Source: Anaerobiospirillum sp.
Lineage (GTDB): Bacteria; Pseudomonadota; Gammaproteobacteria; Enterobacterales; Succinivibrionaceae
Assembly: GCA_029258325.1 (NCBI GenBank)
Contig: JARHZF010000100.1
Coordinates: 62,001-126,000, forward strand
DNA: 64,000 bases
Direction: 5' to 3'
The notes under the pieces are model-generated. The model had not been told where the DNA came from and made no database searches. It saw nothing but the letters and a program-made list of their open reading frames with translations. This document shows positions 1 through 9,073 of this stretch, piece by piece; positions within the stretch are counted from its first letter, which is position 1; each line of letters starts with the position of its first letter. A program made the position numbers and the translations under genes.

Positions 1-28
1 AAATGTTTTATGGTTTTAAGAGGATATT

Positions 29-145
29 ATGAAAGCTTTTAAATTTGTACTTATTGCTTTATTAACTAGTTTATTTATAACTTCATGTGGAATAAAGTCA
101 GATCTTTATCTTCCAGATGAAAATGTTTCAACACAAGACAAATAG
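29..145 (+). CDS. lptM: LptM (YifL)-type small outer-membrane lipoprotein
   Basis: A 38-residue protein begins at the ATG at 29, preceded by an AGAGGA-like ribosome site. It has a short basic N-terminus, a hydrophobic stretch and a lipobox ending ITSC (Cys20), so it should be lipidated and exported. After the cysteine it reads CGIKSDLYLPDE, close to the CGLKGPLYFP start of mature E. coli LptM. In E. coli LptM stabilises the LptD/LptE lipopolysaccharide translocon. Position also supports the call: E. coli yifL lies just before dapF, and here lysA and dapF follow. The C-terminal tail is shorter than in E. coli. Confidence 0.82.
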   Translation: MKAFKFVLIALLTSLFITSCGIKSDLYLPDENVSTQDK

Positions 146-155
146 ATAAAAGATT

Positions 156-1403
156 ATGGATTACTTCAATTACAAAGATAATGAACTATATGCAGAAGAT
201 CTAAAGGTCTCTGATTTAGTAGAACAATATGGATCTCCTCTTTATATTTACTCAAAAGCAACATTAGTAAGACATATGCATGCTTTTGAAGATGCCTTAA
301 AAGATAATAGACATTTAATTTGTTATGCTGTTAAAGCAAATAGCTCTCTTGCTATCCTTAATTTAATGGCAAAGATGGGGGCAGGTTTTGATGTTGTATC
401 TAAAGGCGAACTTGCTCGTGTAATAAAAGCTCAAGGTGATCCTAAAAAAGTAATATTTTCAGGTGTAGGTAAAACTCGTGATGAGATTAAGTACGCCCTT
501 GAGTGTGATATTAAATGTATAAATATCGAATCTGAAAATGAAATAGATGCAATTGAAGAGGTTGCACAAAGTTTAAATAAAGTTGCAAATGTTGCTGTAC
601 GTGTTAATCCTAATGTTGATGCTAAAACACATCCCTCTATATCAACAGGACTTAAGAATAATAAGTTTGGTATAGCTTTTTCTCGTGCTTTAGATGTATA
701 TAAAAGAATACGTGATAGTAAATATCTAAATGCTTGTGGTATTGATTGTCATATTGGTTCACAAATGACATCAGGTGCTCCTATTTTAGAGGCTACAGAT
801 AAACTTTTAGAGCTATATCATAAGTTAAAAGATGAAAATATCTCAATTGATCATATAGATATAGGTGGTGGTCTTGGTGTTACTTATGGTGATGAGACCC
901 CTCCATCTCCATATGAATATATAAGTGCTGTTACTGCAAAATTAAAAGAGATAGATGTTGCAATCTATATTGAGCCAGGTCGTGCTATGGTTGCAAATGC
1001 TGGTGTTTTAGCTACTAAAGTTTTATATCTAAAAAACAATGAAAATAAAAACTTTGTAATTGTTGATGCTGGTATGAATGATCTAATAAGACCTGCTTTA
1101 TATGATTCATGGATGAATATAATTGAAGCTAAGAAAAACAATGATAGTAAGATTCTTTGCGATGTTGTAGGTCCTGTTTGTGAGTCTGATGATTTTTTAG
1201 GTAAAGAGAGAAAATTATCAGTAAAAGAAAATGATGTAATAGTTGTACGTGGTGCAGGTGCCTATGGTTTTTCTATGTCATCTAATTACAACTCAAGACC
1301 TTTATGTGCAGAGGTTATGGTAGATAAAGACAAAGTATCTTTAATACGTAAAAGACAAGAGATTGAAGATATGTGGGCTTTAGAAACTATCTGTGATGAT
1401 TAA
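156..1403 (+). CDS. lysA: Diaminopimelate decarboxylase
   Basis: A 415-residue PLP enzyme that decarboxylates meso-diaminopimelate to L-lysine, the last step of lysine synthesis. Visible motifs are YAVKAN with the PLP-binding lysine near residue 59, HIGSQ, the glycine-rich GGGLGV phosphate loop, EPGRA, the CESDD block carrying the active-site cysteine, and the C-terminal GAGAYGFSMSSNYNSR segment. Length is normal for LysA. It starts 10 bp after lptM and precedes dapF, whose product makes its substrate, so substrate and product steps are clustered. A hairpin terminator separates it from dapF, so dapF expression may be partly independent. Confidence 0.97.
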   Translation: MDYFNYKDNELYAEDLKVSDLVEQYGSPLYIYSKATLVRHMHAFEDALKDNRHLICYAVKANSSLAILNLMAKMGAGFDVVSKGELARVIKAQGDPKKVIFSGVGKTRDEIKYALECDIKCINIESENEIDAIEEVAQSLNKVANVAVRVNPNVDAKTHPSISTGLKNNKFGIAFSRALDVYKRIRDSKYLNACGIDCHIGSQMTSGAPILEATDKLLELYHKLKDENISIDHIDIGGGLGVTYGDETPPSPYEYISAVTAKLKEIDVAIYIEPGRAMVANAGVLATKVLYLKNNENKNFVIVDAGMNDLIRPALYDSWMNIIEAKKNNDSKILCDVVGPVCESDDFLGKERKLSVKENDVIVVRGAGAYGFSMSSNYNSRPLCAEVMVDKDKVSLIRKRQEIEDMWALETICDD

Positions 1404-1409
1404 TATAAT

Positions 1410-1439
1410 AAGGCAGTAGTTAAAGCTACTGCTTTTTTT
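1410..1439 (+). terminator. Intrinsic terminator after lysA
   Basis: GCAGTAG (1413-1419) pairs with CTACTGC (1426-1432) around a six-base loop, followed by a run of seven T. It sits only 10 bp before the dapF start, so it may attenuate rather than fully stop readthrough. Confidence 0.8.
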
Positions 1440-1449
1440 GGTTTATAAA

Positions 1450-2277
1450 ATGATTATAAAATTTACAAAAATGCATGGTCTTGGCAATGACTTTATGGTA
1501 GTTGATTGCATTAGACAAAAATTTTTTGCGAACAAAGATTTAATTAAAAAGCTTGCTGATAGGCACTTTGGTATAGGTTTTGATCAGCTTTTATTAGTAG
1601 AACCACCTTATAATCCAGATTTAGATTTTCACTATAGAATATTTAATGCAGATGGTAGTGAAGTTCAAATGTGTGGTAATGGTGCTCGTTGTTTTGTTAA
1701 ATTTGTACGTGATCATGGTCTTACAAACAAAAAAGAAGTTTTAGTAAGTACTATGTCAGGTGTGCTTACTTTAAAAGTAAATAAAGATGAAAGCATTACT
1801 GTAAATATGGGTAAGGCTAATTTTGAACCTAGTTCTTTACCTTTTATAGCAGAAAGTCAAAGTGACTTTTATGATATAAAAGTGGATAATGAAATATTAA
1901 AGGTAGGTTGTGTATCTTTAGGTAATCCTCATGTTGTTTTAAATGTTGATGATATAAATACAGCACCTGTTGATAAAATAGGTCCATTATTAGAATCACA
2001 TCAAAGATTTCCAGAGCGTGTAAATGTAGGTTTTTCACAAAAGATAGATGAACATACTATATCTTTACGTGTTTTTGAAAGAGGATGTGGTGAAACTTTT
2101 GCCTGTGGTTCTGGTGCTTGTGCAGCAGCTATTGTTGGCATAAAACAAGGTTTATTAAAATCACCTGTTGACGTAATTTTAAAAGGTGGTACTTTAAAGA
2201 TTGAATTTGATAAAGAAAACTTTGTCAAAATGACAGGTACTGCAACTACAGTTTATGAAGGTGAAATAGAGGTTTAA
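1450..2277 (+). CDS. dapF: Diaminopimelate epimerase
   Basis: A cofactor-independent epimerase converting LL-diaminopimelate to the meso form used for lysine and peptidoglycan. The protein is 275 residues from the ATG at 1450 ([15 protein letters not shown]), which matches the E. coli N-terminus. A TTG four codons earlier, inside the terminator T-run, is unlikely. Both catalytic cysteine motifs are present: MCGNGARC and the C-terminal ACGSGAC block. Gene order lysA-dapF-xerC follows the E. coli arrangement apart from lysA. Its stop is one base from the xerC start, so translation is probably coupled. Confidence 0.97.
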   Translation: MIIKFTKMHGLGNDFMVVDCIRQKFFANKDLIKKLADRHFGIGFDQLLLVEPPYNPDLDFHYRIFNADGSEVQMCGNGARCFVKFVRDHGLTNKKEVLVSTMSGVLTLKVNKDESITVNMGKANFEPSSLPFIAESQSDFYDIKVDNEILKVGCVSLGNPHVVLNVDDINTAPVDKIGPLLESHQRFPERVNVGFSQKIDEHTISLRVFERGCGETFACGSGACAAAIVGIKQGLLKSPVDVILKGGTLKIEFDKENFVKMTGTATTVYEGEIEV

Positions 2278-2278
2278 T

Positions 2279-3199
2279 ATGTCTCTTATAGATGAAATAG
2301 ATAGCTTTTTAACTTATATAAAAACAGAAAAAAGATATAGTAAGCTTACTATTGAGTCTTATGAGAGAGTTTTCAAAAAAATAAATAAAGCCTTTCATGC
2401 AAATGATATAAATATAAATTCTTTTGCAGAACTTACTGATGCTCATTTACGCCTTTTACTAAAAGAATTTAACTTTGATAATAATGCAGATAGGCTTACT
2501 AATTCCTCTGTAGCACATTCTGTATATGTTCTATCTTCATTTTTTTCTTATTTACAAAAAGAAAAAATAGTAACTAAAGATATTTTAAGTGTAATTAAAG
2601 CACCTAAAATTGAAAGAAAACTTCCAAGAGTAGTTACTCTTAATGAAATTGAAACTTTATTAGATAAAGATTGTGTTAAGAAAAATGATGTAAGAGATAG
2701 TGCTGTCATTGAACTTTTATTTTCATCGGGTCTTCGTGTATCTGAGCTTGTAAATTTAAATTTAGATGATCTTGATTTACAAAGAAAAGAAGTTAGAGTA
2801 TTAGGTAAGGGTAATAAAGAAAGAATAGTACCAGTAGGTTCAAAGGCTCTTGATGCTCTTATTTCATATTTAAAAGTAAGGGATGAATTTAAACCAAAAG
2901 ATGAAGCCTTATTTTTAAATAAATTTGGTACAAGAATAACTACACGAGCTATAGAACAAAATTTATCTAAAAGAGCTAAAGACACAGGTGTACGTGGTGG
3001 TGGCATATCACCTCACAAGTTAAGGCACTCTTTTGCAACAGAATTATTAGGTAATGGTGCTAATTTACGTGAAGTGCAAGAAATGTTAGGGCATTCATCT
3101 CTTGCTTCAACTCAAGTATATACACATATAAATTATGAAAAAATGAAAGAAATTTATAAAAATGCACATCCTAGAGCTTCTGTAAAGAAAGAGGAGTAA
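2279..3199 (+). CDS. xerC: Tyrosine recombinase XerC
   Basis: A 306-residue site-specific recombinase that acts with XerD at dif to resolve chromosome dimers at cell division. It has an N-terminal SAM-like DNA-binding domain (about 1-95) and a C-terminal catalytic domain. The full catalytic set is visible: Arg153 (SGLRVSEL), Lys177, His246 and Arg249 (HKLRH), His272 (LGHSS) and nucleophile Tyr281 (VYTHI). The XerC rather than XerD assignment rests on the dapF-xerC-yigB-uvrD neighbourhood. It starts one base after dapF. The DUF484 gene found between these two in many relatives is absent. Confidence 0.94.
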   Translation: MSLIDEIDSFLTYIKTEKRYSKLTIESYERVFKKINKAFHANDININSFAELTDAHLRLLLKEFNFDNNADRLTNSSVAHSVYVLSSFFSYLQKEKIVTKDILSVIKAPKIERKLPRVVTLNEIETLLDKDCVKKNDVRDSAVIELLFSSGLRVSELVNLNLDDLDLQRKEVRVLGKGNKERIVPVGSKALDALISYLKVRDEFKPKDEALFLNKFGTRITTRAIEQNLSKRAKDTGVRGGGISPHKLRHSFATELLGNGANLREVQEMLGHSSLASTQVYTHINYEKMKEIYKNAHPRASVKKEE

Positions 3200-3203
3200 C
3201 TAT

Positions 3204-3926
3204 ATGCGTTTTTTTAGAAAACTTCAAAAGTTTGAGCTAATGTCTTTTGATTTAGATGATACTTTATATGACAATAATCCTGTTATAGCTAAAGCTGAAG
3301 TTGAGTTTGCTAATTTTTTACAAGAGAAATATAGCCTTAAAAATGAATGTAAAGCTCTGTCTTTTTGGCAACATTATAAAAAAGAAGCTATCTTACAAGA
3401 TGAAGCTTTAAAAGATGATGTTGGTCTTGCACGTTGTCTTGGAATTAAACTAGCCTTAAAATCTCAAAATATCCTTATTGATTATGAGGAAAGTCAAAGC
3501 TTAGTAGATACTTTTATCTATATGCGATCTAAAAATATTTATGTAAGCGATAAAGTAAAAGATCTTTTAAAAAAGCTCTCTTTAAAATATAAGCTTATTG
3601 CTATATCAAATGGTAATGTTGATATTGAAATAATAGGTCTTAAAGATTATTTTATGTACGATCTAAGACCTTGTTATAAACAAAATAAAAGAAAGCCATA
3701 TAATGATCTCTTTAAAAAAGCATTAGATCTTTTTAATTTAAAACCATATGAACTTTTACATGTAGGTGATGAGCCTTATACTGATGTGCAAGGTTCTATT
3801 TATGCAAATTGTCAATGTGCATATTTAAAAAGAGGTTATGCTAAAACATCATCTGATATTTCATATCTTAAGATTTTGCCAACATTTGAAATAGATTCAA
3901 TCTTTGAATTGGAGTTATTACTTTAA
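3204..3926 (+). CDS. yigB: HAD-superfamily phosphatase, YigB type
   Basis: A 240-residue haloacid dehalogenase-like hydrolase. HAD motif I is DLDDTLYDN near the N-terminus, motif II is the ISNGN block, and motif IV is HVGDEPYTDV. In E. coli YigB dephosphorylates 5-amino-6-(5-phosphoribitylamino)uracil (riboflavin synthesis) and flavin mononucleotide. The N-terminus (MRFFRKLQKF) and the place between xerC and uvrD match E. coli YigB. It starts 4 bp after xerC and stops one base before the uvrD ATG, so it belongs to the same operon. The substrate is inferred from the family. Confidence 0.88.
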   Translation: MRFFRKLQKFELMSFDLDDTLYDNNPVIAKAEVEFANFLQEKYSLKNECKALSFWQHYKKEAILQDEALKDDVGLARCLGIKLALKSQNILIDYEESQSLVDTFIYMRSKNIYVSDKVKDLLKKLSLKYKLIAISNGNVDIEIIGLKDYFMYDLRPCYKQNKRKPYNDLFKKALDLFNLKPYELLHVGDEPYTDVQGSIYANCQCAYLKRGYAKTSSDISYLKILPTFEIDSIFELELLL

Positions 3927-3927
3927 T

Positions 3928-5985
3928 ATGTCAGATTTTTCTTTTGTAGATAATTTAAATAAAGAACAAAAAGAAGTAGTTACAAATCCACTTGAAAATA
4001 TGGTTATAGTTGCAGGTGCAGGTACAGGTAAAACTACTGTTTTAATCTCAAGAATAGCTTATCTTATAAAATATTATAATGTTAAACCTTATAATATTTT
4101 AGCAATTACTTTTACAAATAAAGCTGCAAAAGAGTTAAAAATACGTATTGCATCTACTTTAAGTAATAATGACTCTAATTCTATTTTATCTAGTACCTTT
4201 CACTCTTTTTGTCTTAGTGTTTTAAGACGTTTTTATAAAGAGGCTAATTTAGATAAAAACTTTTTAGTTCAATCTACAAAAGAACAAGAAGATATATTAA
4301 AGAATATTGTAAAAAATCTTCCTTATGGCCACATAGATTTAGAGCAAAATTATTTAGAGAATATAAAACTTTATGCAAGTGAGATTGTATCTTTAAAAGA
4401 AAAAGGTATAAGAGCAAAAGATTGTATATCAAATAATGCTTTAAAAGTACTTTATTCTCTTTATGAAGATTATTGTAATAAAAATAGTTTAGTTGATTTT
4501 TCAGAACTTATCTTAAGAACTGTAGAGCTTCTTAAGTCTAATAAAGATGTTCTTAATATCTTGCAAAATAGATTTAAACAAATCTTAGTAGATGAATTTC
4601 AAGATACATCACAATTACAATATGAACTTATTAAATTATTAGTAGGTTCTAACTCTAATTTAACTGTAGTAGGTGATGATGATCAATCTATATATGCTTG
4701 GCGAGGAGCTAAAAAAGAAAATCTAAATTTATGTCAGCAAGATTTTAATTCTAAAATTATTGCTCTTAATCGAAATTACAGATCAAATCAAGCAATCTTA
4801 GATTTTGCTAATTGCATCATCAATAAAAGTAATAGTAGATTAGTTAGTAAAAACCTATTAAGTTCTAAAGAAGAAGATGATGATAATGCTGTAACTTTTT
4901 TTAAAGCAGAAAATGTTTCTATTTTATCTACAGCTACAGTAATGGTAATAAAAGATCTATTAAAAACTAAGAAATATAACTATAAAGATATAGCTATCTT
5001 ATATAGAAAAAACTCACAATCTATACATCTTGAAAAGATTTTTACTAAAAACAATATTCCTTATAATATGTATGGTGGTATAAGTTTTTATGACAAAGAG
5101 GAAATCTTAAAATTAATCTCTTATTTAAGATTAATCCTATCTAATACTGATGATAATGCCTTATTACGTATTATAAATTTTCCTGCAAGAAAGATAGGTA
5201 AGGTTACTATAGATAATCTTATAACTTATGCAGGACAAAAAAATATTTCTTTATTTAATGCAATAGAAGATCTTTATTATTTAGAAAAAGATAAAGATAC
5301 AGATAAAAATATTTTAAAACTTGCAAAAAGCTTAACTCCTTTTTATCTATTAATTAAAAAGTTAAAAGACTCTTTTAACTCTAATAAAAGTATCTTAAGT
5401 TTAATTGTAAATATTGTAAAAGATACTAATTATCTAGCCTATTATGAGGCTAAAGATAAAAAAGAAGAGAGGGCTAGTAAAGGTTTAACTACACATGTTG
5501 ATAATATACATGAACTTATAAATCAAGCACGTGAATTTGACCTTGATAAGAGTGAAGAAAATCTTGCTATAGATGGCACTATTATTTATGAAAATCCTCT
5601 AAGTCAATTTTTATCAGAAATATCGCTTATAACTACAAGTGATAATGTAAGTATTGAAAATAACAAAGTACAACTTATGACTATACATACTGCAAAAGGT
5701 CTAGAGTTTCCTATTGTTATTTTATTTGGTTTTGAAAAGAATATTATGCCTCTTGAAAGAAAAGATATGACTATTGATTACTTAGAAGAGGAAAGACGTC
5801 TTGCTTATGTAGCTATTACACGAGCAAAAGATAAATTCTATGGTGCTTTTTCTATGTCTATGTATGATTTTAAAAAAGGTTGTGATATCAAGGTAAATCC
5901 ATCTATTTATATTCTTGAGTATATGGAAGATAGGCATAAAAAGAATAAAGGAATTAATTTCATTCTTTATTCACTTGCTAAATAA
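3928..5985 (+). CDS. uvrD: DNA helicase II (UvrD)
   Basis: A superfamily 1A 3'-5' helicase of 685 residues acting in nucleotide excision and mismatch repair. The chosen ATG at 3928 has GGAG upstream and gives MSDFSFVDNLNKEQKEVV, aligning with UvrD; a longer frame from 3904 overlaps yigB and lacks support. Walker A is AGAGTGKT, motif Ia is AITFTNKAA, motif II is VDEFQDTS, motif III is DDDQSIYAWRGA, motif IV is LNRNYRS, and motifs V and VI are TIHTAKGLEF and VAITRAK. Rep is the main alternative, but the N-terminus and the yigB-uvrD order favour UvrD. It is slightly shorter than E. coli UvrD at the C-terminus. Confidence 0.9.
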   Translation: MSDFSFVDNLNKEQKEVVTNPLENMVIVAGAGTGKTTVLISRIAYLIKYYNVKPYNILAITFTNKAAKELKIRIASTLSNNDSNSILSSTFHSFCLSVLRRFYKEANLDKNFLVQSTKEQEDILKNIVKNLPYGHIDLEQNYLENIKLYASEIVSLKEKGIRAKDCISNNALKVLYSLYEDYCNKNSLVDFSELILRTVELLKSNKDVLNILQNRFKQILVDEFQDTSQLQYELIKLLVGSNSNLTVVGDDDQSIYAWRGAKKENLNLCQQDFNSKIIALNRNYRSNQAILDFANCIINKSNSRLVSKNLLSSKEEDDDNAVTFFKAENVSILSTATVMVIKDLLKTKKYNYKDIAILYRKNSQSIHLEKIFTKNNIPYNMYGGISFYDKEEILKLISYLRLILSNTDDNALLRIINFPARKIGKVTIDNLITYAGQKNISLFNAIEDLYYLEKDKDTDKNILKLAKSLTPFYLLIKKLKDSFNSNKSILSLIVNIVKDTNYLAYYEAKDKKEERASKGLTTHVDNIHELINQAREFDLDKSEENLAIDGTIIYENPLSQFLSEISLITTSDNVSIENNKVQLMTIHTAKGLEFPIVILFGFEKNIMPLERKDMTIDYLEEERRLAYVAITRAKDKFYGAFSMSMYDFKKGCDIKVNPSIYILEYMEDRHKKNKGINFILYSLAK

Positions 5986-6190
5986 ATATAGGTGTATTTT
6001 ATTCATATTTAGGGCAATAGAAAGAAAACACTGCAAATTTTTATAAAATTTGATATCATATACAACAATAACCTTATCTGTTATTAAAACATATTGTCCT
6101 GATTTGTTTTCTTTCTATTTTTTAAAGCAGATCTAAATTAAATATATTTATAATGCCACAATCCTCTTGTGGCTTAGAAGTTTTTAACAT
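5986..6190 (+). promoter_or_regulatory. Structured leader region upstream of rho
   Basis: This 205-bp gap contains a perfect 15-bp inverted repeat (AATAGAAAGAAAACA at 6016-6030, complement at 6105-6119) that would close a 74-base internal region. Inside lie two further perfect hairpins: CAAATTTT/AAAATTTG (6034-6052) and AATAAC/GTTATT (6067-6085). After the closing stem, GCCACAA/TTGTGGC (6155-6173) forms a hairpin ending 17 bases before the rho ATG. A 13-codon reading frame (ATG at 6153) ends with its stop overlapping the rho start as ATGA, but it has no clear ribosome site. E. coli rho is autoregulated through a leader; a similar role here is inference. Part of it may also terminate uvrD transcripts. 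Confidence 0.55.
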
Positions 6191-7456
6191 ATGAATCTTA
6201 ATAAATTAAAAAATACCCCTGTTGCTCATCTTGTTGAAATGTGCGAGCAAGCAGGTATTGAAAACACAGCTCGTCTAAGTAAAAAAGAAATTATATTTCA
6301 CCTATTAAAGTCATGTGCACGTTCAGGTGAGGATATTTCTGGCGAAGGTGTAATTGAAATCTTACCAGATGGTTTTGGTTTTTTAAGAAGTGCAGATAGC
6401 TCATATTTAGCAGGTCCTGATGATATTTATGTATCACCATCGCAAGTTAGAAGATTTAATTTAAGAACTGGTGATTTAATATCTGGAAAAATTAGACCAC
6501 CAAAAGAAGGTGAAAGATATTTTGCATTATTAAAAGTAGATTATATTAATAATGGCTCTCCAGAAAGTGTAAGAAATAAAATTCTTTTTGAAAATTTAAC
6601 TCCTTTATTTGCAGATAAAAGATTAAGACTAGAATTAGGTAATGGTTCTAAAGAAGATTTAACAGCACGTATAATAGATTTAACAGCACCTATAGGTAAA
6701 GGTCAAAGAGCTCTTATCGTAGCACCTCCAAAAGCAGGTAAAACTGTTCTCCTTCAAAATATAGCTCATTCTATATCTGTAAATAATCCAGAATGTACTT
6801 TAATTGTTCTTTTAATTGATGAAAGACCAGAAGAAGTTACAGAAATGCAAAGAATGGTTAAAGGTGAAGTTGTAGCATCAACCTTTGATGAACCTGTAGC
6901 ACGTCACGTACAAGTAGCTGAAATGGTAATAGAAAAAGCAAAACGTCTTGTTGAACATAAACATGATGTTGTAATCTTAATGGACTCTATTACAAGACTT
7001 GCTCGTGCTTATAATACTGTAGTACCAGTATCAGGTAAGGTTTTAACTGGTGGTATTGATGCTAATGCACTACAAAGACCAAAGAGATTATTTGGTGCTG
7101 CTCGTAATGTAGAAGAGGGTGGTTCTTTAACAATTATTGGTACAGCTCTTGTAGATACTGGCTCTAAGATGGATGAAGTTATCTATGAAGAGTTTAAGGG
7201 TACTGGTAATATGGAATTACACTTATCTCGCAAGATTGCAGAAAAGAGAGTATATCCTGCTATTGATGTAACAAGATCAGGTACAAGACGTGAAGAGCTT
7301 TTAACAAGCCCTGAAGAGTTACAAAAGATGTGGATCTTACGTAAGTTTGTACACCCAATGGGTGAAATTGAAGCTATGGAATTTTTAATTGATAAGCTTT
7401 CAATGACAAAGACAAACGATGAATTTTTTGAAGCGATGAAGAAACAAGGTAGTTAA
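6191..7456 (+). CDS. rho: Transcription termination factor Rho
   Basis: A 421-residue hexameric RNA-dependent ATPase/translocase that ends transcription at rut sites. The N-terminal helical domain and CSD-like RNA-binding domain (about 1-130) include GFGFLRS and [13 protein letters not shown]. The Walker A motif APPKAGKT is at 178-185. The later ATPase block includes LIDERPEEV, the Walker B-like [16 protein letters not shown], and the Q/R-loop region [15 protein letters not shown]. Length is close to E. coli Rho (419). It stands alone between uvrD and convergent ddl, with its own leader and terminator. Confidence 0.98.
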   Translation: MNLNKLKNTPVAHLVEMCEQAGIENTARLSKKEIIFHLLKSCARSGEDISGEGVIEILPDGFGFLRSADSSYLAGPDDIYVSPSQVRRFNLRTGDLISGKIRPPKEGERYFALLKVDYINNGSPESVRNKILFENLTPLFADKRLRLELGNGSKEDLTARIIDLTAPIGKGQRALIVAPPKAGKTVLLQNIAHSISVNNPECTLIVLLIDERPEEVTEMQRMVKGEVVASTFDEPVARHVQVAEMVIEKAKRLVEHKHDVVILMDSITRLARAYNTVVPVSGKVLTGGIDANALQRPKRLFGAARNVEEGGSLTIIGTALVDTGSKMDEVIYEEFKGTGNMELHLSRKIAEKRVYPAIDVTRSGTRREELLTSPEELQKMWILRKFVHPMGEIEAMEFLIDKLSMTKTNDEFFEAMKKQGS

Positions 7457-7470
7457 TCTCCATATTTAAT

Positions 7471-7498
7471 AAAAAGCCTAGTGTTACTAGGCTTTTTT
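7471..7498 (+). terminator. Bidirectional terminator between rho and ddl
   Basis: AAAAAGCCTAGT pairs with ACTAGGCTTTTT around GTT. T-rich tails occur on both strands, serving rho rightward and ddl leftward. Confidence 0.9.
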
Positions 7499-7503
7499 AT
7501 TAT

Positions 7504-8505
7504 TTACTTATTATTAATAGCATCATTTAATATGTAGAGTAAGAACTCTGTCATATTATGACCATTTGCTGTTAATAATTGAGGGAATAATGAAATAGGA
7601 GTCATACCAGGGAAGGTATTAATTTCATTTACTATAATTTCATTTTCAGGTGTTAAGAAGAAATCTACACGTGATATATGACGAAGCTTCATCTTTACAA
7701 ATACTTCACGAGCAATCTCTTTGATTTTCTCTTTTATCTCATTATCTAAATTTTTAGGATCTGTTGTTGTTACAGTGCCTGATGTCTTTGAATACTTTTC
7801 TTCATATGAGTAAAAAGCATTTTCAGGAATAATAACTTCACCTGGATTTGTAACTACAATATCGCCATTAAATTCATAGGTGGCAACCTCAAGCTCTCTA
7901 TGAACAATAGTTTTTTCTAAAATTACTTCATCAGAGTAATTAAAGGCATCCTTTATATTATCTAAAAGAATATCTTTATCTTTTACATGATAACAACCAA
8001 CAGAAGAACCTTGAGATGCTGCCTTTACATAGATATCTTGATGTAAAGAGAAGAAATTTAATGCCTTTTCTTTATTTACATCATCAAATTTTGTAAGTAT
8101 GCAAAAAGGTGAATTTTTAATATTAAAAGCATCTAAATATAGTTTTGTTGTAACTTTATTAAAGCAATTTAAAGATGCCTCTTTTTTACAACCTACATAA
8201 GGAATATCTAGTATCTCTAAAAATGCTTGAATATCACCAGTTTCACCTGGAAAACCATGTATACATGGAATTACTACATCAATTTTTTTAGTACTACCAT
8301 CTTTTAATACTATTTCTTTTTTATTATTAAAATTGATTTCGCTATCATCTTCTAAAAGAAATTTACTCTCATGCATAACTACTTTTGTTACATTTACATT
8401 ATCTGTTGCATCTAATAATGATTTTAAGTAGTTTGCAGAAATAATAGATATTTGATGTTCTGAACTATCACCACCACAAAGTAGTAATACATTTAAATTA
8501 TTCAT
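7504..8505 (-). CDS. ddl: D-alanine--D-alanine ligase
   Basis: An ATP-grasp ligase of 333 residues making the D-Ala-D-Ala dipeptide for peptidoglycan. The start at 8505 (MNNLNVLLLCGG) has an AGAGAC-like site about 10 bases upstream; a longer frame adds 12 unsupported residues. Motifs include GGDSSEHQIS near the N-terminus, HGFPGETG, KAASQGSSVG in the ATP-grasp loop, the omega-loop YEEKYSKTSG whose tyrosine fits D-Ala specificity rather than D-lactate, and the Mg-binding VNEINTFPGMT. It stands outside any cell-division cluster and is convergent with rho. Confidence 0.95.
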   Translation of the reverse strand: MNNLNVLLLCGGDSSEHQISIISANYLKSLLDATDNVNVTKVVMHESKFLLEDDSEINFNNKKEIVLKDGSTKKIDVVIPCIHGFPGETGDIQAFLEILDIPYVGCKKEASLNCFNKVTTKLYLDAFNIKNSPFCILTKFDDVNKEKALNFFSLHQDIYVKAASQGSSVGCYHVKDKDILLDNIKDAFNYSDEVILEKTIVHRELEVATYEFNGDIVVTNPGEVIIPENAFYSYEEKYSKTSGTVTTTDPKNLDNEIKEKIKEIAREVFVKMKLRHISRVDFFLTPENEIIVNEINTFPGMTPISLFPQLLTANGHNMTEFLLYILNDAINNK

Positions 8506-8620
8506 AAAGCATGTCTCTAATTTAAAATAAATTAATATCACTAAATTTTAACACATGATAATTTAATAATGTTAAAGCATTTTATTAAAGACTTTATATA
8601 AGAGCTTTATAAAGGAAAAT

Positions 8621-8646
8621 AAAAAAGGACGCTTTTTTGCGTCCTT
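8621..8646 (-). terminator. Terminator after trxA
   Basis: On the minus strand AAGGACGC pairs with GCGTCCTT around a six-base loop and is followed by a run of T. It lies just past the trxA stop. Confidence 0.85.
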
Positions 8647-8660
8647 CTTATAAGATTTAA

Positions 8661-8984
8661 TTAGATGTGATTTTTAATAAAATCTTCAAGTTGAGCTTTA
8701 TCTAAATAACCAATTTGTTTTGCAACAGCTTCACCATTTACATAAAGAACAAGAGTTGGAATGCTCATAACACTAAGTCTTGATGCCCAAGCATTGTTCT
8801 CATCAATATTCACTTTGCAAACTTTAACATTATCGTATTCTTCTGCAATAGCTTCAAGATGAGGACCTAGTGATTTACAAGGACCACACCAAGGTGCCCA
8901 GAAGTCAACTAGAACAGCACCTTTTGAATTAATAACAACATCCTCATATGCCTCATCTGAAAGATGAACTATCTTATCACTCAT
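8661..8984 (-). CDS. trxA: Thioredoxin 1
   Basis: A 107-residue cytoplasmic dithiol reductant; one likely client here is the ribonucleotide reductase encoded by nrdAB in this window. The start at 8984 (MSDKIVHLSDE) has a GAGGA ribosome site and matches E. coli TrxA; an upstream extension to 9029 is not needed. The active site is WAPWCGPCK, differing from E. coli WAEWCGPCK by one residue. The cis-proline motif SIPTLVLY is present. It is monocistronic. Confidence 0.96.
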   Translation of the reverse strand: MSDKIVHLSDEAYEDVVINSKGAVLVDFWAPWCGPCKSLGPHLEAIAEEYDNVKVCKVNIDENNAWASRLSVMSIPTLVLYVNGEAVAKQIGYLDKAQLEDFIKNHI

Positions 8985-9073
8985 TATATTGTCCTCTAAA
9001 TATACTAAACTTTTTACTAATATTAGCACATATAGATTTAAAACTACATTATGCTAATTTTAATTATCATTTA

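Noticed and set aside
6153-6194. A rhoL-like leader peptide gene of 13 codons
   Set aside because: The stop overlaps the rho start, which is suggestive, but there is no ribosome site and no sequence likeness to E. coli RhoL, so it is not listed as a gene.
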